A DNA stretch of 64,000 bases from Filimonas effusa (GTDB lineage: Bacteria; Bacteroidota; Bacteroidia; Chitinophagales; Chitinophagaceae), in the NCBI RefSeq assembly GCF_004118675.1, contig NZ_SDHZ01000001.1, positions 2,418,001-2,482,000 on the forward strand, given 5' to 3'. Both the position numbers and the translations under genes were made by a program. Positions 1-9,770 of this stretch are shown in pieces. How positions within the stretch are numbered: the first letter of the stretch is position 1; each line of letters begins with the position of its first letter. The notes beneath the pieces were generated by a model. That model saw only the letters and a list, made by a program, of their open reading frames with translations, made no database searches and was not told where the DNA came from.

Positions 1-1212
1 ATACATTTCGGAAACCCTGAGTATCGGCTGCCGGCGTGCGGCATCGGAGGGCATAGATGTATATTGGTAAAGCTTACCATAAAAGCTGGCATTGACAGCA
101 GTAGTAGACGTAGTATACTTACGAACGAGGTAAAGCCACCTGAGATCGTTACCACCAACACCACCATTAGTAGCATTCGTTTCGTATTGATCATAGATAC
201 GAGTATAATCGACAATGGCAATAGATGTGGAGCGCCCGCCACCGATGGATGCAGCAGTTGTGTCGAGCTGAAAAGCAGCCGATTTAATATTAGCAGCCGT
301 ATTCGTTACCTGCAAGTTAAAGATGAGTTCAGTAGAAAATATCCGGTCTCTTGACTCTTCTGTTGAGGTAGCAACGGCACCTCTTGTAATCCAGGGGAAA
401 GTTTTAGTGGAAGCGGTGATTACCTGTTCTGCATATTTCAAAGCGTTGGCTTTGTCACCCATCCAGAGGTACACCCTGGCAAGGGTTGCTTTTACCGCAT
501 ACCTGTTCATTTTTTGTTTACGATCGGTAAGGGTGGCGGCAGTTACCACAGAAGAGCCTATAGGGTCGTTCACCAGCAAGGTATCTGCCTTCAGCAAATC
601 GGCCAGGACCTTTTGCATGACCACTTCCACAGAGGATTTAGGAACTACTTTAGGGCGAAATTCCGTTACATAAGGAATAGCAGGTGCATTTTTAGCCGAC
701 AGGTAAGAGGGGGCGTACAACCTGGCAAGGTCGAAATGCAGGAATGCCCGTAAGGCATAGGCCTCCCCCTTCAGCAACGCATAGTTTCCCGGTGAAAAGA
801 TAGCCGTATCGGCCTTATCGAAGTTTTCGATCACACTGTTCAGATTAGCGATAGCGTTATATGTATTTTGCCAGATAGGATCTGTCAAGGCCTGCACATT
901 TGCCTGGCTATACAGATAATTCTGGGCATCGATATATACCTGCGCCCCAAAAGTGGAGCGGAGCGTGTACATCTGCCCTATTACATCTACCACACCGAAG
1001 GTCATTTCCCTGCCATACATAGAGGGATCGCCCATTGCCAGGTATACGCCATTGATGGCATTAACAAAACCACTTTGCTTAGAGAAGAAGAGATCGTCAC
1101 GAACCTGCGTCTGCGGCGTAACGTCTATCCATTTCTTACAGGAAAGCAAAGCAGCAGAAGCGATTGCAACTGCCAGCACCCTGGGGATATATTGTTTCCA
1201 ATTAGTACTCAT
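1..1212 (-). CDS. SusD/RagB-type nutrient-binding lipoprotein (3' end outside window)
   Basis: This is the surface lipoprotein partner of the SusC porin just upstream. SusD proteins bind the substrate on the outer face of the outer membrane and lid the SusC barrel. Translating from the ATG at 1212 gives 404 residues without a stop, so the C-terminus lies beyond the left edge. The start is a lipoprotein signal (LLSCKK, cysteine near residue 24). It is followed by the usual SusD opening, with a region like FVNAINGVYLAM and a TPR-like stretch around KGEAYALRAFLHFDLARLY. The start is 16 bases after the SusC stop, so the two are co-transcribed. The substrate cannot be told from the sequence. Family assignment is firm. 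Confidence 0.93.
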   Translation of the reverse strand, partial: MSTNWKQYIPRVLAVAIASAALLSCKKWIDVTPQTQVRDDLFFSKQSGFVNAINGVYLAMGDPSMYGREMTFGVVDVIGQMYTLRSTFGAQVYIDAQNYLYSQANVQALTDPIWQNTYNAIANLNSVIENFDKADTAIFSPGNYALLKGEAYALRAFLHFDLARLYAPSYLSAKNAPAIPYVTEFRPKVVPKSSVEVVMQKVLADLLKADTLLVNDPIGSSVVTAATLTDRKQKMNRYAVKATLARVYLWMGDKANALKYAEQVITASTKTFPWITRGAVATSTEESRDRIFSTELIFNLQVTNTAANIKSAAFQLDTTAASIGGGRSTSIAIVDYTRIYDQYETNATNGGVGGNDLRWLYLVRKYTTSTTAVNASFYGKLYQYTSMPSDAARRQPILRVSEMY

Positions 1213-1228
1213 AAAACGGTTTTAAAAG

Positions 1229-4200
1229 TTAGAACATTGCCTGAAGGGAAAAAGAGAAGCGTCTTGCGAACGGATAAGCAGTTCCTCTTTCGACCTGGAC
1301 GGAAGACCATGTAAAGAGATCATTCGCGGCGGCTCCTATCCTCAGTCGGCGGAAACCCAGCTGCCTGACTGCCGGGAATTTATCCAGATCGTATGAGAGG
1401 TTAAGGGAGGAGAATGTAAGCATATTCCAATCCATCACAAATCTTGTAGAAGGCTGGGTAAGGCCATAATCGGCTACGTTTTTAAAGAAGCTGATATCAC
1501 CCGGCTTTCTCCAGCGGCTGGTAAGTACGCGTTTATCTACGTTCTGGTAGATATTGGCATTTTCTACTTTGTCGACCAGGGTTTGATTATACATCTGCCC
1601 TCCTAACCTGTACATAAAAGAACTGCTCAGTTGCCATCCATTTAAGATGAAATTGAAACCAAAATTGCCGTTGAATTTAGGCAGGTTGTCTCCGGCCACT
1701 ACCTGATCTGCAGGGTCCCATTTAGTAGTGAGAGATCCATCGCGTTTTTTATACACTTCAGCACCGGTAGCGGGATCGATGCCCATGGACGGCACAGCCC
1801 ATATCGCATTCATAGACTGATTTACAACATAACGTACCTTTGGCCTGTTGGTCAAAACATTCCTGCTGGAAGAGTCGACATAGCTGACAGTCCCTGTTAC
1901 AGAAGATTCAGCGTCCCTTTTATCATTCCATGTATCAAGCGAGTTAGAGATTTCTTTCAGTGTATTTTTATTATGTGCAAGCGTTGCAAAAACACTTAGA
2001 GAGTTCCGTTTTTTAGGATTGGAGAATACCTTATAGTTCAGGCGCAATTCGATTCCTTCATTCTGTGTTTTACCAAGATTGGCTTTGTAGGTAGCAAAGC
2101 CAGCCGATGGAGGCAGCGTGATATCGGTGATCAGGCCATCGGTATAACCGATATAATAATCCGCTCTTACATCAACTTTATTGAATAAGGATAAATCGAT
2201 CCCGATATTATTATCACGTTTTTGCTGCCAACGTAATTCCGGGTTGGCTAAAGAAATTAATTTGGCCCCATTACCGTTCGCATATACATCACCAAAGATG
2301 TAGCTATAGGTGGCATAGCTCATATAAGAGCTAAAGCCCTGTGAGCCGGTATAACCTGTGGAGCCGCGGATTCTTAGCTGTTGAATAAAGCCGAGTTGCG
2401 AAAACAGCTTTTCGTTATGCAGGTTCCAGCCTGCACCTGCAGACCAGAAGCTGCCCCACCGGTTGTTCGCACCGAACTGGGATGATTCACTTGCACGATA
2501 GGACAAGTCGGCCAGGAAGCGATCATTCCAGGAATAGTTTACGGCTCCAAAAAGGCCGAGATCCCTTACTACTGACGGGGAGCCTACCGGCCGTTTATTA
2601 TCTTGTGAGAACTGGAAGCCGGCGGATAAATAATCGATGTCTTCGGAAGGGAAACCTTCGACTATATAAGTCTGGTTATCACCCTTTCTTTCGCTGATAT
2701 CATAGCCACCGTTTGCGAACACCTGATGTTTACCGAAAGTTCTCGTGTAGTTAAGGCTCAGGTTTCCGTTAATATAAGAAGACTCGCCATTTGATTTCGT
2801 ATAGCGGCCGCGCCTGTATTTAAGCGCTTCGGAAGTCCAGGTGTAAAAGGTTGTATGATTAGCCGGCAGGAACTGATCGGCAGACGTCAGTTGTTTATTA
2901 TAGCCCAACCTACCCCTGACGATGAATCCTTTTTTCAGGCTCCATTCGACATTAAAGTTGTTGGTAATATCGGTGTAATTACTAAAATCCTTTGTGCCAA
3001 TAGTAGCATTATAGAGCGGGTTCAACACTTGATCGGTAGTGGTAAGAAACTGCAAAGGCGTTAATACCGTAGTATTGAATCCAAGCGGCAACCGAACCAC
3101 ATTGGTGCTGATAAGCGGCTGTATAATACCATTGGCATCCGTTTTAGGATAATACGGGTTCATAAGCGTGTAACGCTGGAAGTCGCCATAAGGAGAGTTA
3201 TCCGCCCGATTGGCGCCTACCGTCAATACGTTACTGAAGGAGAAGTTTTTCACCCTATACAGCAAGTCTATTGCTCCTGAAGTAGTTCTTCTATCAGAGC
3301 CCTTCATGGCACCGGTAACATTATTATACATAAGATCAACGCCGTAGCGCAGATAAGCATCGCCGCCTTCGAGTCTTAAAGAGTGTCGTTGTCCAACTCC
3401 CATTCTAACCGGTTGTGCGAGCCAATCGGTATTCACTCCCCTTTCGACCAGGGATGCAACTTCGCTACGCCTTTTGAGCAGGCTTGCCTGTTCGGTGGGA
3501 TATACCGAATAGTAAATATTAGCCGCATCTTCAACCTGCAATTTTTCTGTTGCATTGGTAAGATTATAGCTACTCAGGTCGGGCGCTTCCATATTGAGGC
3601 TTCCATTGTAAGTTATCTGCAGCTTACCTGCAGCAGGGCGAATGGTTTCGATAACCACAATACCATTTGCGGCCCTGGCACCGTAGATAGCTTTTGCCGC
3701 AGCGTCTTTGAGTATCGTAGCAGATTTCACCCTATATGGATCGAGGTCGATGATCTTTTGAAGGGAGGTTTCAAACCCATCAAGAATAAAAAGCGGCAGA
3801 TTGGGATTGGTGCCATACTCCCCATTGAGATCGGGGAAACCAGATTGCCCTCTCAACTGAATATCCGGCATACGATTGGGATCGGAACCGAACTGGATGT
3901 TATCAAGCACCTGGAATGCAGGGTCCAGGTTTTTAAGACTTTGGATAATATTCTGGTTACTTACTTTTACCAGTTCTTCCTGGCTGAAAGTAGTAGTAGA
4001 TCCGGTGAAGGTAGATGCCTTCCTGTTATACATACCCGTCACCACAATGTCCTTCATTGATTCAACAGATACCGACAGCTTGATGTTCAGGAAAGTAATT
4101 GACCCAACGGTTATTTCGGAGGTAATAAAACCAAGAGACGATATTACCAGAACAGCGCCTGGATTAACAGAAATAGAGAACAGTCCCTGTTTGTCGGTTG

Positions 4201-4858
4201 TAGTGCCCTGTTTCGCTCCTTTCACTACCACACTTGCCCCTTCGACAGGTTCGGCTGTACGTGCGTCGGTAACCCGCCCTTTGATAAGACTTGCTGCCGC
4301 ATTGGCAGCGCCATACAAAGCTTCGGCAGTAATGACGGGAGCTTCGCGAACAGTGATTGTTTTGCCCGACACCTCGTATTTATAGCCTTTAGCTTTCAAA
4401 AAGCGATCGAGGACTTCATTTACCGGTTTGGCTGTTACATCGATATTGATATTACCGGCTTTGTTCAAGGTTTCTTCGTCGTATTTAAAGAGGTAGCCCG
4501 TTTGCCTCGTTATTTCCCTAAAAAGCGCAGTATACCCGACATTATCAGCGTGGAGAGAGACCAGTGTATTGGCACTCAGGAAAACAGTGTTTTCTTCGAG
4601 ACGATAGAGGATAGGTTGTTCTTTCAATACTTTCGCCAGGAAAGCCTGGAGCGACATATTGGTAACAGAGACGGTAACAGGTCTTGACCTGGCGAGTACA
4701 TTTACCGGTGCGGCGAAATAGATGCCTGTTTGCCGCTCAACTTCGGTCAAGACTTCCTTCAGGGAAACGTTTTTGACACTCACAGTTACCTCCTGCGCCA
4801 ATGGTCTTGCGGAAACAGAGAGGCATGCAGCCAGCAGGAAGACACTAAGCAATTTCAT
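1229..4858 (-). CDS. SusC/RagA-type TonB-dependent outer-membrane transporter with two STN domains
   Basis: A TonB-dependent barrel that imports an oligosaccharide or peptide together with the SusD encoded next. I start it at 4858 because MKLLSVFLLAACLSVSA there is a clean signal peptide (1209 residues); the frame stays open to an ATG at 4996. Domains: signal peptide 1-22, one STN domain at about 24-95, a second STN-like domain at about 100-172, a carboxypeptidase-regulatory-like domain from about 190 (KGRVTDARTAEPVEGASV), then the plug with the SusC signature AIYGARAANGIVVIET, then the beta barrel ending in phenylalanine. STN plus the upstream sigma/FecR genes points to regulation by cell-surface signalling. 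The doubled STN is unusual. Confidence 0.95.
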   Translation of the reverse strand: MKLLSVFLLAACLSVSARPLAQEVTVSVKNVSLKEVLTEVERQTGIYFAAPVNVLARSRPVTVSVTNMSLQAFLAKVLKEQPILYRLEENTVFLSANTLVSLHADNVGYTALFREITRQTGYLFKYDEETLNKAGNINIDVTAKPVNEVLDRFLKAKGYKYEVSGKTITVREAPVITAEALYGAANAAASLIKGRVTDARTAEPVEGASVVVKGAKQGTTTDKQGLFSISVNPGAVLVISSLGFITSEITVGSITFLNIKLSVSVESMKDIVVTGMYNRKASTFTGSTTTFSQEELVKVSNQNIIQSLKNLDPAFQVLDNIQFGSDPNRMPDIQLRGQSGFPDLNGEYGTNPNLPLFILDGFETSLQKIIDLDPYRVKSATILKDAAAKAIYGARAANGIVVIETIRPAAGKLQITYNGSLNMEAPDLSSYNLTNATEKLQVEDAANIYYSVYPTEQASLLKRRSEVASLVERGVNTDWLAQPVRMGVGQRHSLRLEGGDAYLRYGVDLMYNNVTGAMKGSDRRTTSGAIDLLYRVKNFSFSNVLTVGANRADNSPYGDFQRYTLMNPYYPKTDANGIIQPLISTNVVRLPLGFNTTVLTPLQFLTTTDQVLNPLYNATIGTKDFSNYTDITNNFNVEWSLKKGFIVRGRLGYNKQLTSADQFLPANHTTFYTWTSEALKYRRGRYTKSNGESSYINGNLSLNYTRTFGKHQVFANGGYDISERKGDNQTYIVEGFPSEDIDYLSAGFQFSQDNKRPVGSPSVVRDLGLFGAVNYSWNDRFLADLSYRASESSQFGANNRWGSFWSAGAGWNLHNEKLFSQLGFIQQLRIRGSTGYTGSQGFSSYMSYATYSYIFGDVYANGNGAKLISLANPELRWQQKRDNNIGIDLSLFNKVDVRADYYIGYTDGLITDITLPPSAGFATYKANLGKTQNEGIELRLNYKVFSNPKKRNSLSVFATLAHNKNTLKEISNSLDTWNDKRDAESSVTGTVSYVDSSSRNVLTNRPKVRYVVNQSMNAIWAVPSMGIDPATGAEVYKKRDGSLTTKWDPADQVVAGDNLPKFNGNFGFNFILNGWQLSSSFMYRLGGQMYNQTLVDKVENANIYQNVDKRVLTSRWRKPGDISFFKNVADYGLTQPSTRFVMDWNMLTFSSLNLSYDLDKFPAVRQLGFRRLRIGAAANDLFTWSSVQVERGTAYPFARRFSFSLQAMF

Positions 4859-5173
4859 AATACAAAAGATTTTGACGCCTTTCGACATTCCTTGCTGTGT
4901 TGCCACGGGGTACGTTCTTCCGGAAGCAGGTTGTCCCGGGTAATACAGCTGAGAAAAAGGAACATCATGCTTTAGGCTGTAAGCAGTTTTTAGCATAACT
5001 TGGTTCTGTTTTGGTTAAAAAATGTGCACACCATGCCTTGACTAACCAAACGATCGACCGGGAGTGGCGCAATCACTTCCGGTTTTGTTTTTAGTCAATT
5101 TCATTGATCCATACGGTTTGAATACTTACATAGCAGTTAGGTTTAGTTATTTATATATTATAGTCAAAAGTTA
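4859..5173. other. Intergenic leader between fecR-like gene and susC
   Basis: About 315 bases on the minus strand between the FecR stop and the chosen SusC start. An in-frame ATG at 4996 would shorten it to about 180 bases. A susC promoter, presumably read by the locus ECF sigma factor, is expected here. I saw no TAnnTTTG housekeeping element and no clear terminator. The part next to FecR is very A/T-rich (5140-5165). Confidence 0.4.
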
Positions 5174-6376
5174 TCAGGGTAATACTACCAAATGCCTGTC
5201 CCCATCCATCCTGAAATTAACACCCCATTCTTCCAGAGCATGTAATACCGAAGACAGTTTTACCCGGCGGCTAATTTTACCTGCAAACATGATATCGGGG
5301 ACGTTTCCTTCATATGTTACTTCTATATCATACCACCGTTCGAGCTGGCGCATTACTTCCCGAAGGTTACTACCTTCGAGATTAAAGGCTCCATTTTTCC
5401 AGGCCACGACTGTATTTACATCGATATTATTATTCACGGTGATCTTATCGGGGCTGTGCCGGCTACCGTTCTCTTCCCGGCTTACCTGTGCCTGTTGCAA
5501 CGGCTTCAACAATACCGTTTGTTCGTTACCGGATAGAGATGCCGTTACCGAAATCGCCCCTTGCAGCAAGGTAGTTCTGAGTGCAGATTCGTTCTGATAA
5601 GCATTTACGTTGAATCCTGTTCCAAGGACCTTTATATTTACATTGTCACCTGTTTTAACATAAAACGGTTTACTGGCGTTGGATGTTATTTCGAAATAGG
5701 CTTCTCCGGAAAGAACTACCTGGCGGTCACTGCCGGAAAAAGCTGTAGGGAAGGTGAGCGTGCTTGCCGCATTCAGCCACACTTTAGAGCCATCGGGCAA
5801 TACCAGCTGGAACTGACCACCTTTTGGAGTGGCAAGCGTATTATACTGCAGGCTGTTGGCGCTATTATTAACATCATAGCTGAGCTGCCCGCCCTGCTGC
5901 GTCAAGGCCACGCCTCCCTGCAAGAGCGTTCGATGGCCATGTTCATCCAAGACAACCCTGGAGCCATCGGCCAATGTCAGTATTGCTTTATCGGTTCCAG
6001 GCATAATATCCTTTGCCATAGCAATAGCAGCCTGTTTGCCCGACGGGGTGGCATCCTGCTTTTTGAAGAGCAATAAAACCACTAATGCCGCCAGCACTGC
6101 AGCAGCAGCCGACCAAACAACAAAACGTTTTGCGATACTACGCGTTGCGGAAGCCTTTACCGACTGCCTGGTAATGGATGCGATCATATCCTGCCAATGC
6201 TCTTCGCGATACGCTTCAAGTTGCGGCTGCATCAGAGCAAGATCATGTAAAACCTCTACCAGCAGCTCGTTATAAGCAGGGTCATCCAATACCAGTTTTA
6301 GCTTCGCTTCCTCTTTATAGGTAAGCTGGTTACTGATATATTGTTTTAATAAATAATATACTTCCTGCCTATGCAT
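5174..6376 (-). CDS. FecR-family anti-sigma factor
   Basis: Inner-membrane anti-sigma factor, expected to hold the upstream ECF sigma factor until the SusC STN domain signals substrate. The 400 residues show a cytoplasmic N-terminal helical part (1-80), one transmembrane helix at about 84-104 (RFVVWSAAAAVLAALVVLLL), a periplasmic FecR domain at about 175-280 (GGQFQLVLPDGSKVWLNAAS), and a C-terminal DUF4974 domain at about 330-400 that is related to STN. It lies 62 bases after the sigma gene, on the same strand. Typical length and order for Bacteroidota. Confidence 0.95.
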   Translation of the reverse strand: MHRQEVYYLLKQYISNQLTYKEEAKLKLVLDDPAYNELLVEVLHDLALMQPQLEAYREEHWQDMIASITRQSVKASATRSIAKRFVVWSAAAAVLAALVVLLLFKKQDATPSGKQAAIAMAKDIMPGTDKAILTLADGSRVVLDEHGHRTLLQGGVALTQQGGQLSYDVNNSANSLQYNTLATPKGGQFQLVLPDGSKVWLNAASTLTFPTAFSGSDRQVVLSGEAYFEITSNASKPFYVKTGDNVNIKVLGTGFNVNAYQNESALRTTLLQGAISVTASLSGNEQTVLLKPLQQAQVSREENGSRHSPDKITVNNNIDVNTVVAWKNGAFNLEGSNLREVMRQLERWYDIEVTYEGNVPDIMFAGKISRRVKLSSVLHALEEWGVNFRMDGDRHLVVLP

Positions 6377-6438
6377 TATGCAGATTAGAATTGGTCACTT
6401 ATATACAACGGAAATTTTAAGAAGAGGGACTGTTCTGT

Positions 6439-7059
6439 TTACATTTTTTTTTCAAAAAAGCGAATAATCAGCAAAACAGACAAGGAAATTCCTGTTTGTT
6501 TATATATGAGTGCTTTGATGAATTTCAGGGATATCACCAACTGATCTTTGACGGTATTAGACGACAATCCCAGACTTGTTGCAATTTCCTTATGATTTAA
6601 GCCTTGAGAACGGCTAAGTCTGAAAATTTCCTGTCGTTTTGGCGGCAATTGTGCAATGGCCTGTTCAATAAGTTTTGCCAGCTCTTTTGCGCCTAATGCA
6701 TCTTCTACTGTTTTTTCGTCATGTTGCGCTATTGCAGACAACTGCTGTAATCCTTGCTGCTGCTTTGTTAGCTGGCGCAAGTGAGAAAGTGATAAATTGG
6801 AGGCTACCCGGTATAGCCAGCCAACCGGATTATCCATCCGGGCCACCTCTTCCCGGTTCACCCACAAGCGCAGGAATACCTCCTGGATAATTTCTTCCGC
6901 AATGATGGAAGAACGTGTGATATTATGGACAAACGGAAAAAGCTTTTTGTTGTAGGCATGAAAAACCATGGCGAAATCGGCTTCCGTGCCGGAAGCGATC
7001 TTTTCAAACAACGCTTTTTCATTTATTACAGTCTCAGTATTCTTATCATTCATGCGCAT
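6439..7059 (-). CDS. ECF-type RNA polymerase sigma-70 factor
   Basis: ECF sigma factor that should direct transcription of the SusC/SusD genes when released by FecR. Region 2 is visible around the stretch AEEIIQEVFLRLWVNREEV and region 4 around LPPKRQEIFRLSRSQGLNHK with the helix-turn-helix KEIATSLGLSSNTVKDQL. The frame is open to a TTG at 7119, but ATG codons at 7059 (206 residues) and 7053 fit the family length better; there is no strong ribosome-binding site to choose between them. The C-terminus ends in a hydrophobic tail (LSVLLIIRFFEKK), common in this group. Confidence 0.93.
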   Translation of the reverse strand: MRMNDKNTETVINEKALFEKIASGTEADFAMVFHAYNKKLFPFVHNITRSSIIAEEIIQEVFLRLWVNREEVARMDNPVGWLYRVASNLSLSHLRQLTKQQQGLQQLSAIAQHDEKTVEDALGAKELAKLIEQAIAQLPPKRQEIFRLSRSQGLNHKEIATSLGLSSNTVKDQLVISLKFIKALIYKQTGISLSVLLIIRFFEKKM

Positions 7060-7123
7060 CAGACATGATAAAGATACGTGGTTCCAGGAGAAGCGTTTAG
7101 AATTTGTAAAGCCTGGCAAACGG

Positions 7124-8542
7124 TCAATCAGTAATCTTCTTAATCATTCCATTAAAAATAAAATAGTGAAATGGCAGTACTGAATACCAGTATAACCTGC
7201 CAGCTAAACCCAGGGGGCGGAAGGTGGCGGTTTGAAATACGGTATTGCCTTTTATGTGAAATTCAAGCCAGGCTTCACCCGGGAGTTTCATTTCGGCGTA
7301 GAGCAGCAACCGTTTTTCTTCGCGGCTGGCATAGATTACCCGCCAGAAGTCGAGGGTATCCCCTACAGCAACCTGGGATTTGTTTTTACGCCCCCTGGTG
7401 AGGCCGACCCCACCGAAGAGTTTATCGAGGAAGCCGCGGAAGTTCCAAAGCCAATCGGCGTAATACCAGCCCGACTGGCCGCCGATGGCGAAAATGCGGT
7501 CGGCCGCTCTTTCCGGATCTTTGGTTTCCAATGTCTTTTTATCGGTGAACACACCAAACTGGGGCACTTCTAACTGCTTTTCTATCATGTTTTTGGAATA
7601 GATGCTACCCATGGCATCTTTCCAGCTGGACAATACCAGGTTCTGTTCTATTTTATCGAATGCAATCCTTATCGCTTCTTTATAGGGGATCAGTTGCACG
7701 TTGCATTTCTGCGGCAGCTCATTAGGCCTGGCCACTACATCTACCCGCATACTATCGACCAGGTTGCGGGCCAGCGGGTAAGAAGTAGAGGTCACAAAAT
7801 ATAGCCAGTAGGATGATAGCCGGGGCGTCATTACGGGCACGGTGACGATACGGCGTTTTAGTTTACGTACTTCTGCAAACTGCAGCAGCATTTGTTTATA
7901 AGTAAGGATATCGGGACCATAGATATCATAATGTTCACCGAAACTAAACTCCTGCAATAACACCGCGGACAGGAATTCTATGACATTACGGATAGCAATA
8001 GGCTGGCATTTGGTATGCAACCACCTGGGAGCGACCATTACGGGGAGCTTTTCGACCAGGTCGCGGATAATTTCAAAAGAGGCACTACCCGATCCTACAA
8101 TGATACCGGCGCGTAAGGTAGTAAGCGGCGTTCGGCCTGCGCCCAGCACTTCTTCCACCCTCTTGCGGGACGAGAGGTGACCAGATAACTTTTTCCCGTT
8201 GATGATGCCACTTAAGAAGATGACCTGCCGGGCGCTTGTATTATCGATTGCGGTAATAAAGTTGCGGGCCGATTGTTCTTCTTTTTGGCTGAAGGCGCCG
8301 GCGGTGCTCATGGAATGCACCAGGTAATAAGCAGCATCGATATCAGCGGGTATATTTTTGAGGGTATCAGGGTTTGAAAGGTCAGCTTCAATTACAGTGA
8401 TCAGGTTGCCGTTACCAAAACGGCTGGTATTAAACGCGGCGGCATTGCGCACGCAACAAACCACGTGATGCCCTTTCTCCAATAATACGGGCAACAACCG
8501 CTGGCCTATATAGCCGGTGGCTCCGGTAAGTAATATTTTCAT
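7124..8542 (-). CDS. NAD(P)-binding SDR-like oxidoreductase with C-terminal DUF2867 domain
   Basis: 472 residues. The N-terminal half is an atypical short-chain dehydrogenase fold: the nucleotide-binding motif TGATGYIGQRLLP lies at residues 6-18 and the segment YYLVHSMSTAGAF follows at about 90. The last 150 residues match the DUF2867 layout (GDTLDFWRVIYASREEKRLLL, then EAWLEFHI), as in YbjT-like proteins. The substrate is unknown. It ends 65 bases upstream of the sigma gene start, on the same strand, but there is no reason to link it to the uptake locus. Confidence 0.85.
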   Translation of the reverse strand: MKILLTGATGYIGQRLLPVLLEKGHHVVCCVRNAAAFNTSRFGNGNLITVIEADLSNPDTLKNIPADIDAAYYLVHSMSTAGAFSQKEEQSARNFITAIDNTSARQVIFLSGIINGKKLSGHLSSRKRVEEVLGAGRTPLTTLRAGIIVGSGSASFEIIRDLVEKLPVMVAPRWLHTKCQPIAIRNVIEFLSAVLLQEFSFGEHYDIYGPDILTYKQMLLQFAEVRKLKRRIVTVPVMTPRLSSYWLYFVTSTSYPLARNLVDSMRVDVVARPNELPQKCNVQLIPYKEAIRIAFDKIEQNLVLSSWKDAMGSIYSKNMIEKQLEVPQFGVFTDKKTLETKDPERAADRIFAIGGQSGWYYADWLWNFRGFLDKLFGGVGLTRGRKNKSQVAVGDTLDFWRVIYASREEKRLLLYAEMKLPGEAWLEFHIKGNTVFQTATFRPLGLAGRLYWYSVLPFHYFIFNGMIKKITD

Positions 8543-8648
8543 GTGATGCTATTCCTGCATTGTAACACGCAAAAGCCTGCATTGTTAATAGCAGTGAAAA
8601 GTATTTACGATGGACGACCGGGGCACAGAGCATCCGGGGCCCTGGTTT

Positions 8649-9671
8649 CTATTTATACATTTCAACTTTAATCTGTCCGTCTTCCGTTACTGTGCCGCGG
8701 AACATACCCTGGGTATTGAAAGGCATGGCAACATTTCCTTTCCGGTCGAGCGCTATCAGGCCGCCGTTGCCGCCCATTTTACCGATCTTGTCAATTACCG
8801 TTTGTGCAGCTTCGGCAACTGGTAATTCTTTGTACTCCATAAGATCAGAAACGGTTTTGGCAGCTACCGTTCTTATGTAGAATTCGCCCCAGCCTGTGGC
8901 AGATACGCCCACGGTTTCGTTATTACAATAGGTGCCGGCGCCAATAACGGGAGAGTCGCCTATGCGTCCATATTTTTTGTTGGTCATACCACCGGTAGAG
9001 GTGCCTGCAGCAAGATTACCGGCTTTATCCAGCGCTACGCAGCCTACCGTTCCAAACTTGTAGTCGTAGTTGATTGTTCCGGCATTGGGTGCAGTGTTGC
9101 CGCTATGTTCCAATACAGCTTTGAGCGAGTCTTCTTTTATCGCTTTCTGCAGGCCTTCCCATCTTTCTTTTGTCCGGAAATAAGAAGTATCTACAATCGT
9201 AACACCTGCTTCCTTAGCAAACTTCTCAGCTCCGGGACCGGCCATCATAACATGCCTGGATTTTTCCATTACGGCTTTTGCTGCACTGATAGGATTTTTG
9301 ATGGTGGTGACACCGGCTACCGCTCCTGCCGCCAAATTGCTACCATCCATAATGGCAGCATCCATTTCGTTACGTCCGTCGTGGGTAAACACGGCACCTT
9401 TTCCTGCATTAAACAGCGGGTTATCTTCCAGCACGTGAATAGCTGCCTCTACGGCATCGAGGCTTTTACCTCCCTTTTGAATTATCGCATACCCAGCCTG
9501 CAAGGCGCTGGTAAGTCCAGCCAGGTAGGCAGCTTCGGCCTGGGAGGTTATATTCTCTTTCAGAATGGTGCCGGCGCCACCGTGAATGACGAGTACATAT
9601 TTGGTTTGTGCGTGCAGCGTATCACCTAATGCCAGACACAGGAGCAGGAGCAATAGAACCGGTTTTCTCAT
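8649..9671 (-). CDS. Isoaspartyl peptidase / L-asparaginase, Ntn-hydrolase type
   Basis: Predicted periplasmic enzyme that removes isoaspartyl residues from peptides and may hydrolyse asparagine. A signal peptide (MRKPVLLLLLLCLALGDTLHAQ) precedes the plant-type asparaginase core: VIHGGAG at 28-34, the segment NAGKGAVFT near 88, and the autocatalytic site FGTVGCVALD, whose threonine at residue 208 becomes the new N-terminal nucleophile. The GTSTGG motif follows, as expected. Length 340 is normal. It stands alone between unrelated genes. Confidence 0.93.
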   Translation of the reverse strand: MRKPVLLLLLLCLALGDTLHAQTKYVLVIHGGAGTILKENITSQAEAAYLAGLTSALQAGYAIIQKGGKSLDAVEAAIHVLEDNPLFNAGKGAVFTHDGRNEMDAAIMDGSNLAAGAVAGVTTIKNPISAAKAVMEKSRHVMMAGPGAEKFAKEAGVTIVDTSYFRTKERWEGLQKAIKEDSLKAVLEHSGNTAPNAGTINYDYKFGTVGCVALDKAGNLAAGTSTGGMTNKKYGRIGDSPVIGAGTYCNNETVGVSATGWGEFYIRTVAAKTVSDLMEYKELPVAEAAQTVIDKIGKMGGNGGLIALDRKGNVAMPFNTQGMFRGTVTEDGQIKVEMYK

Positions 9672-9770
9672 ACAAGTTGTTTTACAATTATACCTGATGG
9701 CAATTGCCTACAATATTAAGTATTGGCAACGTTCGTAACGCACCACTTCGTAAATTTTAAAGCTGTCTGA

